Shown: positions 1 to 12,900 of the stretch, piece by piece
Layout of the letters: every line of letters starts with the position of its first letter
Numbering within the stretch: the stretch's first letter is position 1
Origin: Lineus longissimus
Taxonomy: Eukaryota; Nemertea; Pilidiophora; Heteronemertea; Lineidae
Length of the DNA stretch: 64,000 bases
Direction: 5' to 3'
Assembly (NCBI RefSeq): GCF_910592395.1
Contig: NC_088312.1
Coordinates: 4,092,001 to 4,156,000 of the forward strand
Position numbers and translations under genes: made by a program
Notes under the pieces: model-generated
What the model was told of the DNA's origin: nothing
Databases searched by the model: none
Seen by the model: the letters and a program-made list of their open reading frames with translations, nothing else

Positions 1-3000
1 AGACTATTGACTTTAATGTTGGTGCTGCTGGAATGAGGTTTACCAAAACAATATCCTAACTAATCAGCTCCCAAGCCAGTCTGGAAATAGAAAGAAATCA
101 ACTCTCACTTTCAAACACTTAGAGCTGTACCTGCTTGACTCTGACAGCTTCTGAAGTTGAAGAAATTTTCGTAGAAAGAGTTAAATGAGTCTCAGAAAAC
201 CAATAACCAAGCATTCGCTTTAGCAATTAGGATATTGCATGTGACTGTATTAGGTTTAATCAATGTTAGTGGCTCATTTCACGCAAACATGCCAAAGATT
301 TATCAACACTCCATGTAAGTATGTGAAAGTGTGAAGCGCTATTAAGTGGCTACATCGATGAGGTGTGAAGTGGTCCTTGGGGCATGTCTCTCAATGCTGT
401 AGTTACATTCTCATCCGACTGTTCTAGATCTAGTATCGCCTCGGATAGGGACAATGATTTAGACAAATGACAAATTCTTTAATGTGTTGTTCGATAGATC
501 TCCTTTATCATGCTGTTGCCAAGAACAAGTAGTCTCAAGGCATATGTCAATTCAGCCCTGCTTTATTAGCAGGATATTGGTAGCAGACACAACAGGAGAG
601 TACTTCGTACAGAGAATTAGTAATGTTATTGAAGTTTGTCTGCACCCTATTAGCCTGGAGGAGAGAGATACTGAATTGAAAGACAGTCTGTTTATAGTTT
701 GGAAAAGTTGTACTTTCAAACATGAAATCTGCCAGCCTAGCTGCTACGTTCAAAATAACCAGGGAAAACACTGCAGTCATATCGAACATTATCCCATCTC
801 TGTTAACGATTTTCAACTAGCTCTCAACAATACAAGCACGTCTGAGGATCCACATCAGTGGACATCATTATGGCTGGCAATCTTGAGCATGATTAATTTC
901 CTGTGAATACTGGTAGAGCTGTGGACAGTGCTCTTCACATATTAGTAACCACCCTATCGATAATTCATACAGCCAGTTATGGTATGACCAATGGACGGTG
1001 CTGTGCCAGTATGCTTTGGGTGATGTGCCAGATACCTATACTGTGGAGATTGTGGAGTGATGTTGCTAATTTATCTTCCTCGTTAACAAGCATGTCCAAA
1101 CACGAGTTAACGCAATAATGCTGAAGTCCTTGATTAGGAGGGTGGAACCCTAGCCTGAAAGAGGTCTACTGCTCAATTGAGCATTCCTGACTAAAATTGG
1201 CTAGCATCCTTCATCAGCAGAGATAGCCAGATATCTCTGCAGCTGGCTTCACTATTCTTGATGACACTACTTCTGTAATCAGTGGCAGTGTAGCCCCATA
1301 GCATTAAGGGCACATATTCCTTGTATCAGCGAAATCAACATTGACAGCATGCCATGGGATAGGTAAAAGCATTCATTACGATTATTGAGATAGCTAAGGA
1401 TGGCTTAGACTCTCATTTAGGTCATGTAGTTGTTTCAAAGTTGTCCAAGCAGATTGACACACAGAACACACAGAAGATAACTGCCCGAGAACTCCAACAA
1501 CTCACTTCAACTTCCGCACACCTTACCAGTTCTGGATATTTCAATTGCTGGTATCAACTTCTAGATGATTCCTAAAGCTTACTGATGGTATGAACATTGT
1601 GGGAAAAGCTCATTTGTTTCTAGCTTGTTAAAAGCTTCTCAGCCAGTTGATAACATGGAAATGACAAACACATTAACTCAGTGCAAACACTCTTTCAGTA
1701 TGTTTGCATTGTTGCATGTAGCATCACCTCATTGATCATTCGGAAAGCTTGCTAATGGTATGAACAACTACAGCCTTCTCTAAAAAATGGCTCTCCACAG
1801 TTCCATACCATTCAACAAGATTAACAACATGGAGGATAATAACAGTCCCAGAAGTTTATAAACTTTGTGCAATCTCACTAGTAGGTCTAGTGAGGTCACA
1901 TTGCTAGCATCATCTTGTAGATGATTCAGACAGCCCACTGATGGTATATGACCAGCCGGCGTCGCTACGAAAGATATCTGCTATCTAGATGTTGATGATA
2001 GGCTTCTCCGGCCCGCCAGAGCTGATCAATCACGCGATAATGATTGCGCTAGGAAATGGTTGGCGTTTTCATCTTTCTGTATTCAAGAAAATGATGCTAG
2101 TATGTAGATCAGATTGGTCCTAGCGGAAAGGCGGTGGTTGGAAACTGATAATGGTAATTTGGATTGATGCTTGTGTCGGTGTTGATAGACAAAGGCAACG
2201 GTTGTTTTTCTTTGTTAGGCAAGATGTCAATGTCTTTTCATTTCAATGATTTGTGTTGGGTATTTCTTGATGAAAAGGGATTAAAGAAATATCATTGGCT
2301 GAGGAAGTCTCTGATGGGTCTTTCTACATCCCAAGATGCTAATATTCGCCATGAGGAAAATCGGAACCAATTTCGAATTCTGCACAGTGTTGCCAATCCA
2401 GGTGGGTTCGGGGCTCTTGATGGTCATTAGGAACCATAAATCTCTGAGTCCAAGTTGTGACATACATTCCATATATCAGTAGTAAGTAGCTGATAAAACC
2501 ACCTTGTCCAGCAGGGCGGGGCCAACTACTCTGCCTGATATCAAGGACCATATAAACTGCAGTGATGGCAGCCAAGTTTATGGCCACCACTTGTTTGAAG
2601 AAAAAGCCATTAGCCATCAGAAGTTGAATAGGCCTCCCAGAGGAGAAAAGGAAACAGGAAAAAAGAAGGAGTAACATGATCAAGCATTAACATGACACTT
2701 GAACAACTGTGATGTCTTTATCAGCTACCCAAGGGATGATATACATTCTGTCACACTGCCACTGAATTATATGTAATGTGGTTGTTTATCAATATTCTTT
2801 CTGAATTCCATATCTTTTGGTCCAACAACGGGTACCATTTCTTTTTATTCGCAAGCTGCCCACCAATTATTCACCATCCCATAAAGAAATTGTGCTGTCG
2901 GTGTCTGACTTAATGTATTCCACCAAGTGATGTATTCGTCCGACGGGACACATTTGTTTTTTCTTATGGAAATGCAAAGTAGAAAATGATTGTTGATTTA

Positions 3001-6000
3001 TCCTACCAGCAAGTTGCCTATCTGATGGACGGGATAGTTAGCGATCAGTGGTTATAACTACTTAGCACTAGCTTGCTCGTCATCCAATCACAAACCTGTT
3101 TTAGATTTGGCCCAATTTGATGCAGTATTGGGCGTCCAAAATTGCCAAATTAGACCACAGGAGGTAGGCAAAAAGAAGTAACATCAAAGAAGCAATGATT
3201 TGATTTCCTCAGGATTGTCTTTTAAGGCAGCTGTGCTAAATTCAGACTCAATCAATAATGCACAATGATGTCCGGTTTCCATTCCCATAATCAGAAGACG
3301 GACTGAAGCCAAGCCACTTATTTCCATGCTGCAAGAAAGCCTTGATTAGATGCCGGCATTTCTTACATGTCTTAGGACCCGAGGGATGTTCTCTTATAAC
3401 ATGACGGCCATATTTGGAAATTGTTATTGGAAATGTCATTACAGGATCAGCATTTAAAACAGACTCAAAAGGATGTTGTCATTCTTTTTCCCACTTTCAT
3501 TTTTATGCTTTATGCCTAATATGCCTCACCACAGTTGTATGGGCTGTGGTCACAAGAAAGCAATGGCACAAAGACCTTAGCTGGCAGTAAAGCGCCATGA
3601 ACGAGTTTCATACTGCGACCTGCAGCAGAGCCATTACAACATGACTAATAATTGCAATTTAACCTGTCGGCAGGCGCATTCCAACTACAATCAATGTTGT
3701 CATGACTCTGTGTCGTGTTGCAGCAAAATTGCTCGCTTGTGGGGTACTTAACAGTGCCTAGTTTTAACAGCTTCACACCGTTTCTCATTGTTAAGTTCAT
3801 TCTAGAAACCATGTTTGTCAAGCTTGACTTTGTCTTCTCGTGACCATTTGAGTGAAATAGGATGCAGTAAGAACCATAAAAACTGAAGATGAAAGAAAAT
3901 TTTAAATTCCATTCAAATCTTATTTGATTACATTGGTGTATTAATGCAAATGTAATAAATATGCAGATCTTCAAACTAGTTGCGGAGCCATTTGTTCAAG
4001 TTCAAACAAAACCCCACATATCTTTTAGCCTTCCTTGACTTGACAGGACATGCACAGATACTACACTCTTGATACAGCAATCCTATTTCAAGTTGATATG
4101 AAAACAATTCGTATTAAGTTCATCCTAAAGAGGACCGGGATTCCTTTGCAGATGCTCTACATGATATGCAGCTGTTTGAGATCTGGTAACATTGAAACCA
4201 ACTGTTGATCTGGTAATTTCAGAACCCGCCTGGATTACACATCAAGCGGGGAAACAATTTCGCTTCTGACAGCTACGAGATGAAATATTCCACAGGAGAT
4301 AAAAGCAGTCTGCCTTCTTAATCTCTTTCAAATAGAATGGCTAGAAAATGAGACAATGGTTGGCCATGAAATGATTGATGGCTATAAGATGAAATTGGTT
4401 ATTGAGGCCGCAGGTATTTTCTAGGGGTTTTCGGTTTCATTTTTTTGGGGGGAGGGGTACGTGCCCTGTTTTCGAAATTGCCCTACTCCATTTTCTGAGA
4501 GCAGTTTCGATCAAATCCTGAATCCCACTGAAAAATAGTGTACGTCATTTACACAATAAGGAGTTACGTTATCAGTACCAGGTCAGGATTCGATTCAATT
4601 TAAACAGCCCTGCATCAATGAAGCTCCTCATTTCTGGTGTATTTTGATGAATGAGCAACAATATTCAAATGATGATCCATCGCCGAAGTACATGACCAAC
4701 ATTCAAATATTTGAATATCAAATTAATAGTGGAAATGAATTCAGTGCTGTATAGTGCAACACTGTGCAATTTGTCATCTTTTGATGTTATCAATTTAATC
4801 CGATGCGAGCGTAACTGTGTTGAGATTGTGAAATATTTGGTTTATTTGCTCATGCATCATCATCAAAAGCTTATTGGGGAGACAGGAGCAATGTTTTTGG
4901 GACTTGGCTGGTTTAGCTGAACTAGAGCCATGGTCCCAATGGCCAAGATAGCGGAGATTGATGTCATGGACAATATCATTTAAACTAAAAATAGCAGAGA
5001 AAATTAGGAACTGTGGTGATCAGACGTTTTCTTGTTATGAGGGACATTCTTTTTTTGCAATGTTAGGGTCTGATTCCCACTTGTGGGCCCCCAGACCAAT
5101 GCAATTACATCCTGATCAGCTGATATTGCGAGGAGCGTAAAACATATCTGATCCTCGTATCTGATGTTGTGGTTGTTCACAGTGTATACCTTGGCCTGTC
5201 AATTCCAGCCTGTCCTGCAATCAATAAATGAAGCTGAACATTGATTGCTGTATCATAGCAGCCATGTTTATTGTCAATATAATCAGATATTGCTGTAAGT
5301 TGGCCTTGAGTTGCTAGCTCGCAGAGGAGACCGAGATAATGTTCTGTCATGACGATTTAGGTCAGGAGACAGAAAGGGGTACACATCCATCGCCATGAGG
5401 GATTTGTTCCACCCCCTACCCTGCTAGAGCTTCTTTCTTGTCTACCATAACCAATCATTACTATGGTCTAGGCAGATTCTTATCTGTGTCCAACAGTGTA
5501 GTATTAAGTGAAAGATGTTGTAGGCATTCTTTGACCTTTTGTTGGTACTGCCACCTTTCTCCTTGTACTCTTATAGAGAAGGGGCCTCAACCAGAAAGGT
5601 GAAATGTACTAGTAATTTAGGCTCAATAATTCCCAGGTTGGCTCTATCCAACCTATTGGTCCATTAATGATTGAACAGCTGTTGCTCTGGCAACTCACAG
5701 GTCAGTCCCCAATCTTATAGACAACATAAAATTACCATCTATTTCTCTCTTGTTACAACTGAATCTAATCATCCAGAAGCACTTTGCCTCTGCGGTGAAA
5801 TTGAGGTAAGTTTGGGAAGATTTTTCCGCAAGTCCTCAACAGAAGGATTAATCAGGAATTTAATTCCACCATCAAAGACATATAAAAGTGATGAACAGCC
5901 TTGCTGGAGAACGCTTGCCATGGGATCTGTTCTCTAAACGATTTTGCCAAATCTCCCTCAGGTAACGAATGCATTAAGAGGGACATAAAAAAGAAATGGG

Positions 6001-6938
6001 AATCTTTTAGCTTCCAAACAAGCTTTGATGCCGTAGAAATGACTTGACTCAATGTGAGAACATGATGTGAGATTGATCAGCTTGTGGAGAGTTCTCTGCA
6101 AATATAGAGCGCATTAGACCACTAACTGAGTTAAGGGTGCGTTGATAAATCACATTTTTGTGGATCCGGCACGAACGCTTGAACACACTGACCAAATTTC
6201 CAATGTGAGATAAAAAAGGTTGGTTGAGAATGTTTCTAGATTCATTCATCTTTTTTAGTGGAGGATGTTTACTTTTCTTGGAAAGGATTTATAAAGTAAA
6301 GGTCATACACTGCTGATACATGATATTTCTTGGAAAAAACCAAAAAATTATATACCATTTTGTCCTCCAGAGGCTTTTGAAGAATGTCATTTTGAACAGA
6401 CATTGTTGAAAAAAAAATGTATATCGTCAGAACTGTGCTATTTTAGAAGGAACGTCAGATTACCTTCAGGTTTGTTTGAACTCTTCCCAAGATTTCTAAA
6501 TCTGATTTGTAGCCTCCACCAGCACTTCTAATAAATGAAATAACAATTTCTTCTAAAACGATTTTAACGTTATCTCCGATTGACGTCTTGGTATTTCAGT
6601 GTACCAAGAGATCATGTCGTATTCGTCAATTCTGCTCTGTTGCGTAAAAGTTGAATTACATGTATCATTTCAGTGCAGCGGGGAATTCGAGTCTGTCGTA
6701 GTTTGAATTGAAAGGGAGATAAGATGGTTGGTTGGGAACCTCTGGGAAGTCAGTAATACAAGTCATGCAATTGAAACCCATGATTTTGCTAGCAGAGTAA
6801 TTCTTGTTCTATATGATCCTTTTGATGTTATGGTTCAGTGTCAGTGTCAACTAGTTTCATTACAGAGCTTTTTCACTGTTAGCAGCCCTTGCTCGTACTG
6901 TGACATCTTTTTCATGACTTTACTGTCTATCTTTGCAG
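1..6938. other. Upstream/intronic DNA of the TULP4-like gene, no supported exon
   Basis: The first TULP4-like exon I can identify begins at 6939 and already encodes the middle of the WD40 region, so the start codon and first coding exons lie either unrecognised here or before the window. I looked for the N-terminal part of the family and did not find it. Open frames here are short and show no family features. A degenerate triplicated segment of roughly 170-190 bp may occupy 1558-1955. No RNA gene was recognised. Confidence 0.5.
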
Positions 6939-9900
6939 GTGATCCTAGTCAAATGGAATGAACCCTATCAAAAGCTGGCGACCTGTGATGCCAATGGAGT
7001 CATCTTTGTCTGGATTAAGCATGAGGGACGATGGTCAGTCGAGCTCATTAACGACAGGAACAGCCCGGTAAGTCATATCTCTCGTCCTTCCCCAAAATTA
7101 GCCTAGACACACAGTCATACTTCCCTGTTAATTTTCATATGTCGACACCTATTAAGCATCTCTACATGTTAACAAAACATTTAGGTCAATGTAACCTACT
7201 TTCTGGTGTAAATAGGTCAAGGTCATATAATCCTATGTGGGTCATAGCTCAAATACATTCACTTCGAATGTATGTCATTGACCTAAGTTCCAAGGTCATC
7301 CAGAGGTCAAATTCTCTGTAACCATAACGGTAACCATTTTTCTGTCAGTGACGTACGACAAGTAGCACATGGCACCTGGCCCTTTCATTAGGTTTGCAGT
7401 GACTGTCTATGCTCCGGTGTTATAGTCATTTCCTCTCTTGCCTCAGTCCAATGCATCATCCTCAAGAGGCAGCTGGCAATTTTTTTGTCCCTGCAAGTTT
7501 GCCAATTTGCTACGGAACTTCTGGAAATAACCATGCTGCATGGTTGATGTGGTGACATCTCACAACATCCGCCAAGGTAGCTGTAATTCTTTCCGACCAC
7601 AAAAAATAAAAACGTTGATCGAGATATTCAAGACGTCTGCTAAGACGGGTATTCATGTACTTTATCTCTCATGACGTGGAAGACATTAGGAGTGATTGCT
7701 ATGGATTTGCCGTGGCTTCTGCAGTGATCTTGTCCAGCATCAGTCTCATTAAAAAATGTCAACTGAAGCATGGGGAATTCATCCTACAGACATTTGGAAT
7801 TTGCTCCATTGTGATAAGTGATCTGCCTTAAGAATTAAGCTAATCTACCAATTACGCTGAAACAAGGAAATGGATCAAGACGGGGATGATAGTGAAATTA
7901 ACGTCTTCTACATACCCAATAATGATCAATTTTGAAGAAGGATCAGATAGAAGAGGGTGTGGATTCGACAGAGATGATGACTAGGTTTTCTCCATGTACG
8001 AGAATGCAATAGGCCATCAATCTTTTTGCCCAGTCATCTAAGATTTACACGTAATTACCTATCTAATTGGATGGAATCCACGGTGAGGGTTCTTATATCA
8101 TGGCCGGCTGCACATCGGGGTTATCTTTTTTTATGAGGAGATTGCTTTCCTAGCCTGTTGGTCCACATCAGGTATTAAATCATGTATGGTTTCATGTGAC
8201 AAATGCAGAGCGCAGTGGTGTGCTGATTAGAGTTACAGACTACCATTCAACACGTTGAAGAGTCTTAGTTCAGAATAAATTGCGGTCGTTTTGCTACCGA
8301 TTTTATCTCTGAGACTACTTTTGTCAGAAAACAGCTCTCCATTTGATGTCATTAAGCTATAGTCCATTCCTGCGTTGAAATACATCCATGCTCGTTGTGT
8401 TGTTTCAGCTTTTCATATTACGTCTGCTTCTCCTTTTATGATGTTTGCCTGAGGCTCCTCCATGCTTTGTGATCTTGCTTACTTCCGCCAAGTGAGTAGG
8501 AGCCTGGGTGCAGTTTAGAAGACAGATGACTCACTGTGCGACATTCCCATGTTTTAGTCATGAGTTTGCCAAAAAGAAACTTGTTAGATCAGTTTGGTGT
8601 TGTGGCATTTAGATTAACTGCTGAGGTGCCGCCGTTGGCTTGGAGACTGAATTTATGACATATCTTTTTGGTTGTCTGTGCGGTTGAATCCTCGTGGTTG
8701 AATCCTCCGATTACAGTTGCAACGCAGTGATCTCAAGGTCACACAATAAACTCTTTGAGGGTTCTATTCCTTTTGGTGTCGCCATGACCTTGCTTGCAAG
8801 AGTGACATGGTGTTCACTCAAGGCTTTCATTCTTGCTTACTTTACAAAGTGAATATGATGTGTTGTTTGTCACAGTCAGAGCATCTGGACTGCGTAATTA
8901 GGCACTCATGCGATTTCAGACTGCAAAACACATTGGTACCCAGTTAGTGGAATATGAGAGAGACCGAGAGCAGTCCATCGGTTGCCAAATAGCAGACTTA
9001 GTTGTCCAGTTACTCAGCCAACCAAGTTGGCTTTGTTTGCTGAGTGGAATTTGTGGTAGCTTCAAGCAATCACATGATTTCTCTTAGCTAAACTGAACAG
9101 ATGTTGCAAAAGTACTCTGCTCCCATGAAAAATCAACATATCGAAAAAGGCTCTATTCATTCACGTACCTCTCGGAGACTAATTGTCTTTTCATTTGACA
9201 TATGTTTGTTATAGTGACTCCGTACATTTCATGATATTTGGAGATTTGTGGCAAGGGAAGTTCATATGTTTAATTATCATCCTAAATTAAATGAATTTAG
9301 AATCATTAAAATTAATTATCATTTTTCATTCCTAGCTAGAATATGGTGCTATGATGAATAAAATAGTACACTTTTGGTTCTTGTTAGAATTGGAAACCTA
9401 CGTTTACTGTCTTCTTACCAGTTTCACCAACACTTACAACTTCCCTCTGGTATTCTCAAAGCTTGCCCTCGGAGAACACTTGTCTACCAAATAGCAGAAC
9501 ATACTTTGTGATGGCAAATCCCATCAGTTATGCAAATATCGTCTTTCCCAGTAGTGGTGACTGAGCAATCCAACTTGGTGGAAAATAGCACTGGGATATG
9601 TCACCTGAGGTGAATGGTTGGTGAAGACAGGCATTAACCTCGGATTTGTTGATGGCAATGTGCCATGACGAAAGTCTATGACTGACTGTGCAAGGGGTTG
9701 TACTAATGGGTTGGCTATTCAGAACTTCAGATCAGCTGTCCGAGTGAACTTTCCAAGATTCCATAAAGTTCTGTGAGTATAGGATGAAGTACATATGAAG
9801 ATACAGTTTGGTTTGCATCAACAAAATCAAGATGCTCTGCTAAGAAGAGGGAGAGGGGGCTCTCAAGAACACTGTCAGAAGCAGGGACAGACAACCTTAT

Positions 9901-12900
9901 ACTTCAGCAATGTATTTCAGCTTGATTCATAATCAGGAGTGGATTGCAACACAAAACGGCAGAATTTGCTCCTCAGGAAAAGGGAAAAGGCTGTTGGGGT
10001 GGGTGTCAGGACTGGTAACCCCTTTCCCCTTCTCAGGCATGTGTCTGATCTGTCTGTCTGAATCTGGCCCCTGTAACTGACTTCATCTTGTGGAAGACTG
10101 GAGTTTATACAATCATCCTGTTAGTTTGTGTTGAAGGAATGTTCTGTGGATTGAGCAGTGATAATACTCTGCCCGAGGAGCATGAAAAGCAGTCCAATCT
10201 TTGATATCTTTGTCACGTGAATACCAATGATGGGCAACTCATATTGGTTTGGGGTGTCACTCCTGAGATAACAGACGAGACAATTGATCAATAAACAGAT
10301 AGGATATGGGAGATACAGTTATAAGAGGAGACTTCAGGTTGTGTTTGATCAAGTGATGAATATATTCCTCGTACAAGCGTGAATAGTTTTGATGTTGTGT
10401 GAGATAGGGGAGACCCCGATTGGTGATTGTGTTTCACTGAATCTGACCTGCCTGTCTCCTGCCTGTGTAATCGATTTAAAACTTGACACAGCTCCTCAGA
10501 GATTTTATCGTTGACCTGCATTACTCTATGAAATCCCTAATTGGTCCCCCCTTTCAACCTAATTGCTAATACTCGCCCAAGACAAGAGTGTCTGAGTATC
10601 ATAAATGTGCATGACCTTGTCATTGTCTGTCCAGTCAGGCAGATTAATAAGACCCCGTGAGATCTCTGGGCACAGTAGAATGACAGCACTAATCCACTTT
10701 AGATGAAAACCTGACATTTGGATATTATTGAGTCTTCTGTCTCATCGGACCTGTTGGCAGGTTATGCGTGTTAGAGACGGGACTGGACATTCAGTCAGAC
10801 AGGGAGAGGAGACTGAAATTGATTTATTGTAGTGTCTTTTGCCGAAAAATTGGCTTCATATTTGAGACCGAGATGGAGTCAAATTCATAGCAATCTTTCT
10901 TCACCTGTGCCATGTCAACAACAAAAGTAGAGATATCCTAGTAAACTTTTGTTTTTCCTTAAAATGACAGGTGGGATATGTTTTTGCTTGAGTCATCAAC
11001 TGTCACCATTTCTCACTGAAGTGTTGAATTGATCAGCACCTTGTGGGAAACCATGGCAACACTCTCAGAGTAAGTTTTAAAAACTGGAGTATTCTTCATT
11101 GTAGGAGGCAGATTTTAAGAAGAGGGGTTCTTAACGGATCGTAAGTGAAAATCCATGCTCGAGGCAAGAATACTTCTGGGTGAACAAAATGTTCGCCCTC
11201 AATCATATCAATAACAGCTATCGACTAATGCGTCTTAATTGTACATTGTGATGAGTTACTAGTTCTGGTTATGAGTCTTTTTTCAGCATTTGGACAAAAC
11301 CCATCACTGATGGTCCCATGGAACTTGCAAAACATGACCCAGGGTGCGGCTAAGTGGTTGCTGACCTCTTAACTCAGACATAGAGTCCCCAGGAAGCCAA
11401 TCTCTTTGGCAGATTCGTCTGGGGACGACAACACTGCCATCCGATTGATTACCCCCAAAAGCAATCAACCAATCAGATCATCCGATATCCCTTCCCGATC
11501 GTAATCAATAAAACACTGATGATGGCAATTTGGGCCACTAGCACTCGCTAACTTGACTAATTGGACAACTCTAAAGTTATGATAAACTGAGTTGGAAAGA
11601 AATATTGGCAATTTATGTATATTGCATTTACTTGCATGTTTTTTCTCCCTTTGAGGAAAATACACGTGAATCAGCTCCACCAATGTGGGTAAAAGAGACA
11701 ATGTAGGTTATCCAAAGGTTTGTTGAGGACGAGAAGTTTAATTTGCGACCCTCCTGATTGAGTTACTCATGCTAAGAGTAGGATCTATTAAAATAGTAGT
11801 TATTTTTTGCATTCACCAATGCTTTCCCAAGTTCTCTCCTTCCTAGAGATTTGTTCACTTTATGTTTGATATGTTAGAGAAAATAGTTCAGGAATTCCAT
11901 TCCTCTCTGAAATCCAATTCAAGGTGTGCATTCCCTGGAAAATTGCTGCTTGCAATTGCTGCTTGCAATTTTGAATCATTTTGCTGACGACATAAAATAT
12001 GCATCTCAAGCTTTGTAAATCTGGTTTAAAAGCAATTTCGAAGCACGCAAGCACCAATAGAAAAATACCATGGCAGGTTTTCTGGTTAATTGTGGATATG
12101 AGGTTTTCTTTTTTGCAGAAACTTCAGAACTTGAGTCGGCGTTGAGTGTATGAAAAGTATGAAAGCTGCAGGAATAAAGTGGTTGTTACTTTACACTTAG
12201 GCTCAAAGTTCATTGGTCCAGGGAATGCGATATTTCGGCACAAAATGGTGCCTTGTCTATAGCAAGTTCCAGTGCAATGCATTAGATACAAATAGTTCAA
12301 TTTTTTTGGAGTGTTGATCTCTGCTGACTTTAATGGAGTGTTGTTGATAATTTGTGTAACTGAAGTGAAATGTCCTTGCAACACTCCATCAGCTCGTTTA
12401 TCAAGAAGTCCTGTAGCCAGCCGAGACAACATGAAGTTCGATGCTTCTCCTAACACCCAATGGATCAACCATCATTTGTAGCACAACAAGGTGAATCACA
12501 CAACTGCTTGAGATATTGATTTTGTGTCCCATTCTGATGTGATATTTAGTGCTATGCCAAAGGTCAAGAGCAGTGCAATGTACCCTATCAAAAGCTATGC
12601 CTGATCAAACCCATGACTTTTACTCCTTGAGAGAATGTCCTTCGATCTGTTTGGAGAATGTGTGATGGATGGCCATTTCAGTAATAGTTACATAGATCTT
12701 CTTGAGAGCATAGCGGGTCAAGCAGTATTTGGTGACAACATGGTGACGATGAAGCAATGTTTATGTCTATTACACATGTACTCTAAGAATATTGAATACT
12801 CACTGAAGTATAGTGTGTCCACCTTGTTGAACTAGCCCTGGTCCTTAACCTTATGATAATAATTTTGGAGGTGGCATATCACATATGTGGTCTTCGACAT

